DNA of 64,000 bases from Echinicola pacifica DSM 19836 (lineage in GTDB: Bacteria > Bacteroidota > Bacteroidia > Cytophagales > Cyclobacteriaceae). Below the pieces are notes generated by a model. The model did not search any database. It was not told the origin of the DNA and saw only the letters and a program-made list of their open reading frames with translations. A program made the position numbers and the translations under genes. The stretch lies in NCBI RefSeq assembly GCF_000373245.1, contig NZ_KB890756.1:160003-224002 (forward strand), given 5' to 3'. Shown piece by piece: positions 9,471 to 19,256 of this stretch (the first letter of the stretch is position 1; each line of letters opens with the position of its first letter).

Positions 9471-9919
9471 GTCAAGATCAATTTTTACCTATCAATGAAT
9501 GGGAGTTGTAAGGATAGCTGAGCACCAACTTGGATGGAAATAGCGTATGGTCTTTGAAAAAGTCGAGGAGCCAGGGCGTATTTCTCTTTCATCGGCAATC
9601 AATGCCATTAATAGAAAACACCTAATTCAGCGGTAATCACTAATGAATTGCTGAGCTATCTGGAAATAGCTAGCAGAATCCCTCGTTTGCGAAAATCACC
9701 TAAGATATACATAGAAATGGGCAGCTAAGTATCTGACTTAAAGATATTTTGGTTGACCAATTTACCATTCGATATTAAATATAATGAAAAATGAAATTTT
9801 AGATTTTAAAGGAGAATAAGGTGTTTTTTACATAAAAAAAGTTAAAATAATTATATCAACTTGTAAAATAAACCTATAGTTCAGAACTTTATACTATAAA
9901 AATCATCAACTAACATTTT
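9471..9919. other. 449-base gap: degraded sequence and sulfatase promoter
   Basis: The left half appears to be decayed coding sequence. On the minus strand an open stretch of about 35 codons ending at the TGA complement of 9478-9480 reads WLLDFFKDHTLFPSK and LSYPYNS, which I do not recognise. The right half (from about 9780) is strongly AT-rich and leads to the sulfatase start at 9920, as expected of a promoter. Confidence 0.4.
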
Positions 9920-11530
9920 ATGAATCGAATATCTTTATCGGCACTGATCGTTTTATTAGTGCTAAGTTTACCAAATATTGGTAAGGCGCAGAAAAGTAAA
10001 AAAAGGCCGACCAAGCCTAATATTATCATGCTTATCTCCGATGATACTGGATGGGGAGACCTTGGAGTATATGGAGGAGGTGTAGGACGCGGCATGCCAA
10101 CTCCAAACCTAGATAATATTGCCAAAGAAGGCATGCAATTTTGGTCTTTTTATGGACAACCGAGTTGTACCCCAGGCAGAGCAGCCATGCAAACGGGAAG
10201 AATACCTAACCGTTCGGGAATGACCACTGTGGCATTCCAGGGTCAAGGAGGAGGACTTCCAGCAGCCGAATGGACTTTAGCTTCCGTGCTGAAAAAAGCA
10301 GACTATAACACTTACTTCTCAGGAAAATGGCATTTGGGCGAGGATGATTATGCTATGCCTTCAGCTCATGGATATGACAAAATGGAGAATGTGGTACTCT
10401 ACCACCTTAATGCCTACACGTATGCTTTTCCTTCCTGGAACCCAGAGATGTCCTCAGAAATGTCTGAATTTTTCCAGAAGACTACCACTGGAATCTTAGA
10501 AGCAGAGGCCGGACAGGCAGTAAAAGAAGTAGCTAAGGTTACGCCAGAAAACATTGCTGAGCTGGATATGAATATGACGGAAAATGTCCTTAAGCAAATG
10601 GATGTATATGCCAAGGATGACAATCCATTTTTCATGAGCATCAACTTTGCTAAAAACCACCAGCCCAACTTGCCTTCTAAGCAATTTAAAGGTAAATCAC
10701 CTGCCAAAAGCAATTATGCTGACTGTGTAATGGAAATGGACTATAATGTGGGTCGTATAATGGACAAAATCAAAGCGCTAGGTATCGAAGAAAACACCAT
10801 CGTAATCTATACAGTAGATAATGGCGCTTGGCAGGATGTATATCCAGATGCTGGATACACTCCTTTTAGAGGTTCTAAAGGTACTGACAGAGAAGGCGGA
10901 AGCCTCGTACCTGCTATGGCTTGGTGGCCAGGACAGATTAAAGCTGGTTCGGACAATCATGACATTGTAGGTGGATTGGACCTTATGGCCACTTTTGCTA
11001 GCTTAGCGGGCATCTCCCTTCCTACCGAAGACAGAGAAGGCGTACCTATGATTTTTGATAGCTACGATATGTCAAATATCCTATTCGACGAAGGAGAGCC
11101 TTTACGTAGAAAATGGTTCTATTTCACAGAATCTGAATTGTCTCCAGGTGCCATCCGTGTGGACCGCTGGAAAGCAGTTTTCAATACTCGTGGTGATAAT
11201 GGCGCTATGGCGGGAAGTGATTCTCCAGGTCAGCAACTAGGCTGGAGAGGTGATCAAACTTATATCGCTACCGTACCGGCTATCTATGACCTATGGGCTG
11301 ATCCTCAGGAACGTTACGATCTATTCATGAATAGTTTTACTGAAAAAACATGGACACTTCCTATTTTCAATAAAGCTACAGAAGAACTAATGGAATCGTA
11401 TGAAAAATATCCACCACGTCCACTTCAAAGTGAGGTATTTACAGGACCAATGGAGATTACTCGCTTTAGAAATATTGAAAAAGCTAAGAAGTTGATCAAA
11501 GATAAAGGAATTGAAATTCCTGAACTTTAA
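9920..11530 (+). CDS. type I arylsulfatase (formylglycine-dependent)
   Basis: Hydrolyses a sulfate ester, likely on an algal glycan. Seen: signal peptide ending near GKAQ (21-24), metal-binding DDTGWGD at 41-47, the modification motif SCTPGR with Cys83 to be converted to formylglycine, GKWHLGE around 138, and C-terminal DLWADPQERYDL. At 536 residues it matches the family. Its base composition differs from the neighbouring pectin genes: bases 10621-10680 hold 24 G or C of 60, against 38 of 60 at 7321-7380. A perfect 14-bp terminator and then an exported HAD phosphatase gene follow. Composition and the adjacent broken sulfatase suggest a transferred segment. Confidence 0.93.
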   Translation: MNRISLSALIVLLVLSLPNIGKAQKSKKRPTKPNIIMLISDDTGWGDLGVYGGGVGRGMPTPNLDNIAKEGMQFWSFYGQPSCTPGRAAMQTGRIPNRSGMTTVAFQGQGGGLPAAEWTLASVLKKADYNTYFSGKWHLGEDDYAMPSAHGYDKMENVVLYHLNAYTYAFPSWNPEMSSEMSEFFQKTTTGILEAEAGQAVKEVAKVTPENIAELDMNMTENVLKQMDVYAKDDNPFFMSINFAKNHQPNLPSKQFKGKSPAKSNYADCVMEMDYNVGRIMDKIKALGIEENTIVIYTVDNGAWQDVYPDAGYTPFRGSKGTDREGGSLVPAMAWWPGQIKAGSDNHDIVGGLDLMATFASLAGISLPTEDREGVPMIFDSYDMSNILFDEGEPLRRKWFYFTESELSPGAIRVDRWKAVFNTRGDNGAMAGSDSPGQQLGWRGDQTYIATVPAIYDLWADPQERYDLFMNSFTEKTWTLPIFNKATEELMESYEKYPPRPLQSEVFTGPMEITRFRNIEKAKKLIKDKGIEIPEL

Positions 11531-11554
11531 GGTCAATACCTTCATTTATTATTA

Positions 11555-11587
11555 CAGAAAAAGAGTGCTTTCCGCACTCTTTTTCTG
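11555..11587 (+). terminator. intrinsic terminator after the sulfatase gene
   Basis: CAGAAAAAGAGTGC (11555-11568) and GCACTCTTTTTCTG (11574-11587) are perfect complements around a TTTCC loop. It lies 24 bases after the sulfatase stop and 29 before the HAD gene, so the two genes are probably only partly co-transcribed. Confidence 0.85.
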
Positions 11588-11616
11588 TTTCTATTTCTAT
11601 TTTAAACCATAAAGCC

Positions 11617-12672
11617 ATGAAAAAACACAGCCAAACCTTCCCCTGTTTTTTACTTTTATCCTTTGTGATCCTATTTTCTTCCTGCCAAAAGCAAGTTGAT
11701 GAAACTTCTTCAACCGAAATAATCCTAGAGGAAAATCAAGAAAGCACTGACCCACTTCCTTCCTGGAATGATGGCAAAACTAAGGAGTCCATCATTAATT
11801 TTGTCACCAAGGCCACCACAGAAGGACATCCTGACTTCATCAAAAAAGAAGACCGCATCGTCACCACCGACAATGACGGCACCCTGTGGTCTGAGCAACC
11901 CGCTTATTTCCAACTTTTTTTTGCCCTCGACCGCATTCACGCTCTTGCTTCGGAACATCCCGAATGGAAAAATAAACAGCCTTATAAGTCCGTTTTGGAA
12001 AACGATATGAAAACCCTGATGGCCCAGGGCGAAAAAGGTATTCTGGAAATTGTCATGGCCTCCCATGCTGGCATCAGCACTGATGAATTTGCTAGCATCG
12101 TCAAAGACTGGATAGCCACTGCCCAGCACCCCACAAAAAAGAAAAAATATACCGAGTTGGTGTTTCAGCCAATGCTAGAACTCATCAACTACCTCCAGGC
12201 TAATGAGTTCAAAACCTTCATAGTGTCTGGTGGTGGCATCGAATTTATGCGCCCATGGACAGAAGAAGTATATAATATCCCAAAAGATCAGGTAGTCGGA
12301 AGCAGCATAAAAACCAAATATGAATATAAGGACGGCCAACCTACCATTACGAGATTGGCGGAGATTGACTTGATTGATGACAAGGAGGGCAAACCAGTGG
12401 GTATCAACCGCTATATCGGCCGTAAACCCGTAATTGCCATTGGAAATTCTGACGGCGATTTACAAATGATGCATTGGGCTGAATCTAATTCGATCAAGAA
12501 CTTACAGATCTATATCCACCATACCGACTCTACTCGCGAATGGGCTTACGATCGGGAATCTCATATTGGCACTTTTGATAAGGCCTTGGATGAGGCTAGC
12601 CAAAAAGGCTGGGCTTTAGTAGATATGGCCAAAGATTGGAAGGTGATCTATCCTTATGAACTTAAAGATTGA
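11617..12672 (+). CDS. HAD-family phosphatase lipoprotein
   Basis: Haloacid-dehalogenase-fold phosphohydrolase placed outside the cytoplasm. Seen: signal sequence with lipobox LFSSC (Cys23), an acidic linker, HAD motif I DNDGT (nucleophile Asp85, acid/base Asp87), motif II Ser in VSGGGIEFM, and motif IV IGNSDGD. The GNSDGD form is the serine-phosphatase-like (SerB) version. Most HAD enzymes are cytoplasmic, so a lipid-anchored one is notable. Its placement next to a sulfatase suggests a shared role in removing sulfate and phosphate groups, or phosphate scavenging; the substrate is unknown. It ends before a strong hairpin shared with the convergent ilvE gene. Confidence 0.85.
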   Translation: MKKHSQTFPCFLLLSFVILFSSCQKQVDETSSTEIILEENQESTDPLPSWNDGKTKESIINFVTKATTEGHPDFIKKEDRIVTTDNDGTLWSEQPAYFQLFFALDRIHALASEHPEWKNKQPYKSVLENDMKTLMAQGEKGILEIVMASHAGISTDEFASIVKDWIATAQHPTKKKKYTELVFQPMLELINYLQANEFKTFIVSGGGIEFMRPWTEEVYNIPKDQVVGSSIKTKYEYKDGQPTITRLAEIDLIDDKEGKPVGINRYIGRKPVIAIGNSDGDLQMMHWAESNSIKNLQIYIHHTDSTREWAYDRESHIGTFDKALDEASQKGWALVDMAKDWKVIYPYELKD

Positions 12673-12710
12673 TCCTATTCGCAACCTGCATCCCTAAGAT
12701 CAATAAAAAA

Positions 12711-12761
12711 TATTTCACCCAGTTTTCCTTCCACGGTAAGTAAGGAGAACTGGGTGAAATA
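12711..12761. terminator. bidirectional hairpin between the HAD gene and ilvE
   Basis: TATTTCACCCAGTT (12711-12724) pairs with AACTGGGTGAAATA (12748-12761), and a few more bases pair toward the loop. The stem lies between two convergent stops and would end both transcripts. Confidence 0.7.
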
Positions 12762-12764
12762 AGC

Positions 12765-13832
12765 TTACTTCACCAAATCCACTTCTATAAGGCTGCTCCA
12801 GCCATAAGGGTCCACTTCCCTTCCCAGACGGATGTCTGACAGCTTCTTTTTTAATAAATACATCTTTGCATCTTCCTCCACATAGGGAAAGTAATCTTCC
12901 CCTTCCATATGAATCAGCTTGAAGGGGGTAAGCACGGCGGCAGTCCCCACACCAAAAGCCTCCACTCTTTTACCGTCCTCAAATGCCTGTTGAAGCTCCT
13001 TTATTGCAATCGGCCGTACTTCACAGCTCCAATTCATATCCTTGGCGACCTGCAATAAGGAGTCCCTAGTAAGCCCCGCCAGTACCGTCTCGCCTGTAGG
13101 AGGCGTCAGCAGAATACCATCTATTATAAACATCAAATTCATTGTCCCTGACTCCTCCAAATACTCATGATCCCGGCTATTAGTCCACATCACCTGATCA
13201 TATCCTTCCTGCTGGGCTAAATAAGCAGGATAATACGAGGCACCATAATTACCTCCATTCTTTGCCATACCTGCGCCGCCGGGGCAAGCACGAGTATAAT
13301 GCTTCTCTACTTTTACCTTTAGCGGAGCAGAATAATAAGCCGCCAAGGGGGAAGCTACCACCATAAACTTATATTCCCTGGAAATACTCACCCCCAGACG
13401 CTCCTCCGTCGCAATCATAAAAGGCCGCAGGTACAAACTAAACCCTTCCCGATCAGTCACCCAGTCCTGGTCCACCTCCACCAGTTTTTTGATGCCTGCT
13501 ATAAATAATTCCGCAGGTAGCTCAGGCATGGCCATCCGGCGAAGCGACTGATTCATCCGCTCCCAATGCCCCTCCAATCGGAAGATGCTGATCGATCCAT
13601 CGACCTGCCGATAGGCCTTTAAACCCTCAAAAACCGTCTGCCCATAATGCAGACACATCGATAAGGGCGATAATGAAAGGGACTCAAATCCTCTAATCTC
13701 AGCAGACTGCCAAGCTCCATCTGCATAATCAGCCACTAACATATGATCAGTGGCAGCCTTGCCAAATTGAAACTGATCAAAATCAAATTGATCTAAAGCA
13801 CTGCTCGGTTTTAACTTTATTTTAATTTCCAT
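12765..13832 (-). CDS. ilvE: branched-chain amino acid aminotransferase
   Basis: Class IV PLP aminotransferase interconverting Val, Leu and Ile with their 2-oxo acids, using glutamate or 2-oxoglutarate, in the cytoplasm. Seen: the PLP lysine in GMAKNGGNYG (Lys191), HYGQTVFEGLKA near residue 62 matching the fold-type IV substrate loop, and the LEESGTMNL signature with the conserved Glu. The length (355) matches eukaryote-like, mitochondrial-type BCATs, which are common in Bacteroidota. It is divergent from a MocR-type regulator gene (gap 108 bases), which may control it. It has no apparent link with the surrounding polysaccharide genes. Confidence 0.93.
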   Translation of the reverse strand: MEIKIKLKPSSALDQFDFDQFQFGKAATDHMLVADYADGAWQSAEIRGFESLSLSPLSMCLHYGQTVFEGLKAYRQVDGSISIFRLEGHWERMNQSLRRMAMPELPAELFIAGIKKLVEVDQDWVTDREGFSLYLRPFMIATEERLGVSISREYKFMVVASPLAAYYSAPLKVKVEKHYTRACPGGAGMAKNGGNYGASYYPAYLAQQEGYDQVMWTNSRDHEYLEESGTMNLMFIIDGILLTPPTGETVLAGLTRDSLLQVAKDMNWSCEVRPIAIKELQQAFEDGKRVEAFGVGTAAVLTPFKLIHMEGEDYFPYVEEDAKMYLLKKKLSDIRLGREVDPYGWSSLIEVDLVK

Positions 13833-13940
13833 TTTATATCATTTGTCAGGTTAAAATTTCGAATACCCTCAAAACTAAATAATATACAAGAACCAATACA
13901 GTTACAGATTTTTGTATTTTTGAGCATAACAGATTTTAAA

Positions 13941-15365
13941 ATGAATTTATACGAAAAGCTAGGCGCAGAACTGGAGCAGCAGATCAAAAATGGGACTTTC
14001 AAATATGGAGAGCGGCTGCCCTCCATACGAAGTATCCATAAGGAATCTACGCTAAGTATCAGCACAGTACTTCAAGCCATGTATTGGCTGGAGAGCCGCG
14101 GACTGGTGGAGGCCAAGCCAAAAAAGGGCTATTTCGTAACTTATCAACCTCACCAGCTGGTCTTCCAGGCGGTGAAATACCCTGCCCGCCCCTCCCAGGG
14201 CAAGGAAGGCATGACGGATTTTGTACATAAGGTATATGGCATGGAGCAGGAAGAGCTGGAGCTGACGGACTTCTCGCTTGGAGCGCCACATTCCAGCATG
14301 CTTCCGATCGCCAAACTAAAAAAGATCATTCGGGAAACGCTACGCGAAAGTCCTGAAGCCTGCACGCAGTATGAGCCCATTCAGGGCAGTCGTCTTCTTC
14401 GACGGCAAATCGCCAAGAGGACGACCTTATGGGAAAAAGGCCTGTCCACGGAGGAACTTGTCACCACCAATGGCTGCATACATGCCCTGGCCATTTCTTT
14501 GATGGCCCTGACTAAGAAAGGAGACACTATCCTGACTGAAAGCCCCGTGTACTTTGGTACCTTGCAGCTGGCCCAGAGTTTAGGGCTCCAATGTATCGAA
14601 ATGCCAACCCACAGCCTGCATGGCATCGATCTTGAAGTAGTGAAGGGATATCTTAAGAATTCTCCAGTAGCCGCGATCATCGTCGTCAGCAATTTCAATA
14701 ACCCTCTGGGCTTCTCCATGTCCGAGCAAAGTAAGCGCGCCTTAGTAAAAATCTGCACTAACCACCAGGTCCCCCTCATAGAAGAAGACCTGTATGGAGA
14801 CGTCTATTTCGGAAAAGAAAGACCCATTTCCTGTAAGAGTATCGATAAGGAAGGCATCGTTCTTTGGTGCAGCTCCGTCTCCAAAACCCTTGCCCCAGGA
14901 TACCGCGTGGGCTGGATCGCCCCGGGAAAATTCATGGATGATATCTGTCGAGTTAAATTGGTCCATTCTATTTCCTGCCCTACACTCTTGCATGAATCTA
15001 TCGCCAAGTTCATTGACAAAAGCCGATACGAAAACCACCTCCGCCAACTCCGTAGCAGCCTTCAGCATAACCTACATAAATACCTGCATATCATTCAGGA
15101 ATATTTCCCCGAAAATACCAAAGTCACTTTTCCGGACGGGGGATTTCTGCTTTGGCTGGAGCTCGACCCTAGGATCAACACCGGGCTACTTTATGAACCT
15201 GCTCTAAGGCTGGGGATTAAATATGCGCCAGGAAGGATGTTTACTCTTAAGGACCAATACAATAACTGCCTCCGTCTCAGTTTTGGCTTGCCCTGGGATG
15301 AGCAAACCGCCACCGCCCTGACCAAGCTGGGGCTGCTATTACAGCATCAGCTGGTGAATTATTAA
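13941..15365 (+). CDS. MocR-type GntR/aminotransferase transcriptional regulator
   Basis: Chimeric regulator: an N-terminal GntR winged helix (YGERLPSIRSIHKESTLSIS, then LESRGLVEAKPKKGYFV) joined to a fold-type I aminotransferase domain. The PLP lysine is in SSVSKTLAPGYRVGW (Lys315 from this start), and SNFNNPLG and EEDLYGDV give the usual cofactor-contacting Asn and Asp. About 474 residues, the usual MocR length. I prefer the ATG at 13941 because the upstream alternative at 13920 is a TTG and adds residues before the helix. It is divergent from ilvE, the classic arrangement for a regulator and its target, but similar proteins also regulate vitamin B6 or taurine genes. Confidence 0.88.
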   Translation: MNLYEKLGAELEQQIKNGTFKYGERLPSIRSIHKESTLSISTVLQAMYWLESRGLVEAKPKKGYFVTYQPHQLVFQAVKYPARPSQGKEGMTDFVHKVYGMEQEELELTDFSLGAPHSSMLPIAKLKKIIRETLRESPEACTQYEPIQGSRLLRRQIAKRTTLWEKGLSTEELVTTNGCIHALAISLMALTKKGDTILTESPVYFGTLQLAQSLGLQCIEMPTHSLHGIDLEVVKGYLKNSPVAAIIVVSNFNNPLGFSMSEQSKRALVKICTNHQVPLIEEDLYGDVYFGKERPISCKSIDKEGIVLWCSSVSKTLAPGYRVGWIAPGKFMDDICRVKLVHSISCPTLLHESIAKFIDKSRYENHLRQLRSSLQHNLHKYLHIIQEYFPENTKVTFPDGGFLLWLELDPRINTGLLYEPALRLGIKYAPGRMFTLKDQYNNCLRLSFGLPWDEQTATALTKLGLLLQHQLVNY

Positions 15366-15608
15366 TTGGAGAAATTATATGTTGACAAGGCGGGAAGGTC
15401 CTGAAATTTGAGAGCGCTGTTTCACGGCAACGGCTAGCGCTTTATTTCCATTCTGATCATGGCCCCGCACACAGCTCACATAGTCCCTTTTATGGTCACT
15501 CTATCTGCCCTAGGCTGATCAAACAATCAGCCGCAAAGTGAAAAATGAGTTTAGGGATCCCATAAGCATGAAAAACTCCCGGGTAATCCCTCGCCTTTTA
15601 CTTGTCTT

Positions 15609-18600
15609 TTACTCCCTTTCCAGGGTTACCGCCATCAGGCCAATTACCACCTCAATGGTCGTCGCTTTTACTTCCAGGTAATCCAATTCCTTCTTTGGAT
15701 CTAGAGGCAAATCCAGCACCGTGGCCGCCCCACCATCAATACCATATTCGGTAAAGTGGTCGATGGCGACATAGTTATCATGGGCCTTACGGCTGATTTT
15801 GCCAGTTTTTAAGTGAACCCTGAAAGGCCTCGGCACTCCCATCTTATAGGCATAATCATCGATATAATAATCCTGCTCAATCGGCCACCAACTTTCTGGA
15901 TTCCTCAAAGACAAGCTATCCCTGCTGCCATCTTTATAGTGCACGACCACCTGGCCATTTTCTATTCTGCTCTGCATATGATTGGTAGATCCGGCCATTA
16001 GCAGATAAGCATGAGCGGCCTTTCCTGCCAGAGGCAGCTGGACACTTTCGGGGTAATTATCCCAAAGAGAAGCAAATAGGATATTGTCTTTCGAAGCTTC
16101 CGCGGGGGTTTTGAATGGAATGCCTTGCGGCAAAACAATTTGGTCATTTTTACCAGCCAATTTCCGCAGCCCTTCATCATTGATATCCATATAGGCAGCA
16201 TAGGAAGCCCAATCCCCCATTCCCTGAATAGGAAGCTGCAAGGTGGGATAAGGCGATCGAGGGCTGAGGTATTCATTTCTGAATAATGCACTGACCTTAT
16301 CATTCATCTGAGCTGTGATGTCCTGCATTTCCAGCTGCTTTGAAGAAGCATTCAGATCCCAATGAATCAGTTCCTGCTGAGCGAGGAGTATATCGTTATG
16401 GTAAAGTTCCAGCACATTCGTCCCTGTCTGAAGAAAGGAAAGGGCCTCAACGGTATAATCATGCCTAGTATTAGGTGACAGATTTACCTGCTCCTTCCAT
16501 ACTTTGCCGTTTACCATAAGGGTAGCTTTCTGGACCTCCTTTTGGTAATTGGTAATGGAAAATTTCAGCGCCGCAGGACTTTGATCTTCGTAGGGTTTTA
16601 TCACCAGCTTTGGCACCACCTTGAGGGCTATCGGCTCCCACCAAGTCAGTTGTCCTTGCTGCAGCTTAGCAAAAAAGGTTTTGTCTCCAAGTTGATTTCC
16701 GACCCTGGTATTTAAGCCATTAGTGGTGATTTCCTTTTCGGCAAACAGGCCCTCCGGATCATTCAATTGTAAGAATTGGGCATCTCCTCCATCTATATGG
16801 CTATATTCACCTGCTGTCAGCTGCTTGGGGAAAGGAAAAGGCTTGATGGGTTTCCCTTGCCAGGTAATGGATATCCGGCATTTTTCTGCTAATGGACTTA
16901 GGATCATGATGGCTGCTGTGCCCACATGATTTTCCACCAGCTTCCAATCCACGGATTCCCCATCGATCTTTATTGCCGCAATACGGTCTGTTTGCGCTCT
17001 TATAATCAGCTCCAGGGTCAGCGGCTTGCCATATCGATTGGTGATTTCATAATGATCCACCTCTCCATTTCGCTCGAAGTGTATTGCCACGTTTGGAGTG
17101 CTTAGTGAAGCAGACGGCCAGTCGCTGGGAAAGCCCGGCTTGATCACCAGCCTATCGTTCATCAGATCCGGCATGAGGCCAAACAGACCTTCGATAAGTG
17201 ACCGTGCTCCCATGCCCACAGCGTCGGCAAAATCACGGTAAAGCTCACCTCTCATGGCATCGATAAAAGATAGTTGCTGGAAATTCCCTGGGCTGCCGCC
17301 CAAATACATACTTTCCAACAAGGCACTTTTCCATAATCTATAAGCTTCCCTGGTATTTCCTGCTTGCCAATAAGCCAAACTGGTGTGCAGCACCTCTGCC
17401 AAGGCCACATTATTCACCGACCAGGTATAAGGCATCCAGTTGGTCGTGGAGAGGCTATGGAATTGTCCCTCCTCCAAGCCATCTGCCACCAATGGGATAT
17501 GTGGAATCTGAGTATCTACATATCGGGTCATCTGCCAAGCCTGAAAAGGGTCGGGCACCTCACTGTCTATACTATGATAGATCGACCAAAGGCCCGCTTG
17601 AGGGTGTAAATTTTTAGGCCCTAAGAAATCTTTATATTCCGCATACCATCCCCCAGACAGCCATAGATGATCATTCATAGCCTTAAGGATATGGGCGGAT
17701 TCCTGCTGATATTGGCTTCCATCAGCACCAATAAACTCCGCTAATTCTGAAGCTCTTTTATTGGCATAATAATTATAGGCAGAGGCATGAGCCACACCGC
17801 CGCTATTGTACTGGAGGGCATCACTGGCCCAGATGCTGGCATAGGCATTATATAATCCATCCCCATCGGGATCAAAATTCCTCTTTTCCCAGTTTAAGTG
17901 CCGCTCAATATTTGGCCATACTTCCCGAAGATACTCGATATCCCCTGTCCAGTCGAAGTACCGGATCAACTGGTCGAAGAACACTTGATTCATATCATAA
18001 TGATGCGGTGCTGATGGGGCGCCCGGGCGACGACTGATATAGCCCTCATTAAAGATTGACTTCCCGGTCTGCTCCATTTGTCGAGCCAGATGCCTGGTGC
18101 TATCTGGATCATTCCTACTTCCCCCTGGGGCCAAATACTGCGAAGCGAGGTAGCCATCGAAATGCACTTTGGCACGGTCATGCCAGCCTAGGTCATTGGC
18201 TACATAAGCTCCTCTCCATCCCGGTAGAGGCATTCGCCATGCCACCGCACCATGTACATAAGCCGGAGCATCATAGATCGCATCTGCAGCAATGCACAGC
18301 GCCCCAGCCACCGTATTGATATAAGGATCGGGTGTGCGCACCTGTACCCTATTGGCTATTTCCTCTCGCATGATATTGGCCTGATCATAGGCCACAGCCA
18401 TCTGATCATAGGCGATCACTGCTGAGTTTTCGGGAAAAATAGCAAAATAATGAATCTGCTCAGCCACCGCCATTCTCCCCATCACCACTGGCTGAGAAGT
18501 CGCCTGAGAGCCCCATAGCGTTTTTGGCGAAGTGATTTCCTCAGCACTACCAATCTTTACCTTTGCAGAAGGAGGGAAAACTGCCATCATCTTTGATCTG

Positions 18601-19256
18601 TCACCCTCCTTCTTATCGGCGCCATATTGCAGCTCAATTTGGTTATCTTCATTCAGCACAAATTCATTGCCCTCGGCCTTCTGACCGCTTAGGTCAAAAA
18701 CCGTAGGTGGGTCAGCACCCAAATCCCCCATTCGCCGGAATTTCTTCCCTGTAACACCCCCATACAGCCAGGTCAAATCCAGGTCCTGGGGCAAGCCTTG
18801 TGGGTTCAACTTAAAGATCGCTCCTTCCCTATCTCTCAGCGGCATCACCTCCAGGCTAATCGACCCTCCCTCAAATAAAGGATCAGAAATATGGTACACC
18901 ATCATCCCAGCCCTATATCTAGCCTCCACTTGCGCGCATTCATGCAGCCATTTCGAATCCTCACCACGCTGAATCCCCAGCCTAAAATGTCCTCCCATAC
19001 CCGGCAGATAAAACGAGAAAAGCGGCTGATCCCCCGCCTCCGTCCGGAAGTCAGAATGATACCCGTATAAGGCTCTATTGAAGCGGCGATCGCCATTATT
19101 GATCACGAAATCCTGCTCATCCGGATGATAGCGCAGCTCCCTGGGGATATCATGCCAATATTCCTGAGCCTGACCTTTCGGAGTCACAAAAATCATGAGG
19201 CCAATACAAGCCATCAGCATTGAGAAGAAAGAAAGGATTTTTGGAGGAATGGACAT
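15609..19256 (-). CDS. large DUF4450 / six-hairpin glycosidase-like exported protein
   Basis: A 1215-residue secreted protein, probably a glycoside hydrolase of unknown specificity. Seen: signal peptide (cleavage after GQA, about residue 30), an N-terminal beta-rich domain resembling DUF4450 (RELRYHPDEQDFVINNGDRRFNRALYG region), an all-helical domain of roughly residues 300-690 with Trp, Asp and Glu-rich turns (GGWYAEYKD, FQAWQMTRYVD, GQFHSLSTTNWMPYTWS), then RLVIKPGFPSDWP and beta-sandwich sequence as after GH65/78/95-type catalytic domains, and a long C-terminal beta region. Catalytic residues cannot be assigned by eye. It diverges from rhaM-GH106, and an AATCGATT palindrome sits 3 bases upstream of its start codon. 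A role in rhamnose-containing glycan breakdown is inferred from position. Confidence 0.7.
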   Translation of the reverse strand: MSIPPKILSFFSMLMACIGLMIFVTPKGQAQEYWHDIPRELRYHPDEQDFVINNGDRRFNRALYGYHSDFRTEAGDQPLFSFYLPGMGGHFRLGIQRGEDSKWLHECAQVEARYRAGMMVYHISDPLFEGGSISLEVMPLRDREGAIFKLNPQGLPQDLDLTWLYGGVTGKKFRRMGDLGADPPTVFDLSGQKAEGNEFVLNEDNQIELQYGADKKEGDRSKMMAVFPPSAKVKIGSAEEITSPKTLWGSQATSQPVVMGRMAVAEQIHYFAIFPENSAVIAYDQMAVAYDQANIMREEIANRVQVRTPDPYINTVAGALCIAADAIYDAPAYVHGAVAWRMPLPGWRGAYVANDLGWHDRAKVHFDGYLASQYLAPGGSRNDPDSTRHLARQMEQTGKSIFNEGYISRRPGAPSAPHHYDMNQVFFDQLIRYFDWTGDIEYLREVWPNIERHLNWEKRNFDPDGDGLYNAYASIWASDALQYNSGGVAHASAYNYYANKRASELAEFIGADGSQYQQESAHILKAMNDHLWLSGGWYAEYKDFLGPKNLHPQAGLWSIYHSIDSEVPDPFQAWQMTRYVDTQIPHIPLVADGLEEGQFHSLSTTNWMPYTWSVNNVALAEVLHTSLAYWQAGNTREAYRLWKSALLESMYLGGSPGNFQQLSFIDAMRGELYRDFADAVGMGARSLIEGLFGLMPDLMNDRLVIKPGFPSDWPSASLSTPNVAIHFERNGEVDHYEITNRYGKPLTLELIIRAQTDRIAAIKIDGESVDWKLVENHVGTAAIMILSPLAEKCRISITWQGKPIKPFPFPKQLTAGEYSHIDGGDAQFLQLNDPEGLFAEKEITTNGLNTRVGNQLGDKTFFAKLQQGQLTWWEPIALKVVPKLVIKPYEDQSPAALKFSITNYQKEVQKATLMVNGKVWKEQVNLSPNTRHDYTVEALSFLQTGTNVLELYHNDILLAQQELIHWDLNASSKQLEMQDITAQMNDKVSALFRNEYLSPRSPYPTLQLPIQGMGDWASYAAYMDINDEGLRKLAGKNDQIVLPQGIPFKTPAEASKDNILFASLWDNYPESVQLPLAGKAAHAYLLMAGSTNHMQSRIENGQVVVHYKDGSRDSLSLRNPESWWPIEQDYYIDDYAYKMGVPRPFRVHLKTGKISRKAHDNYVAIDHFTEYGIDGGAATVLDLPLDPKKELDYLEVKATTIEVVIGLMAVTLERE

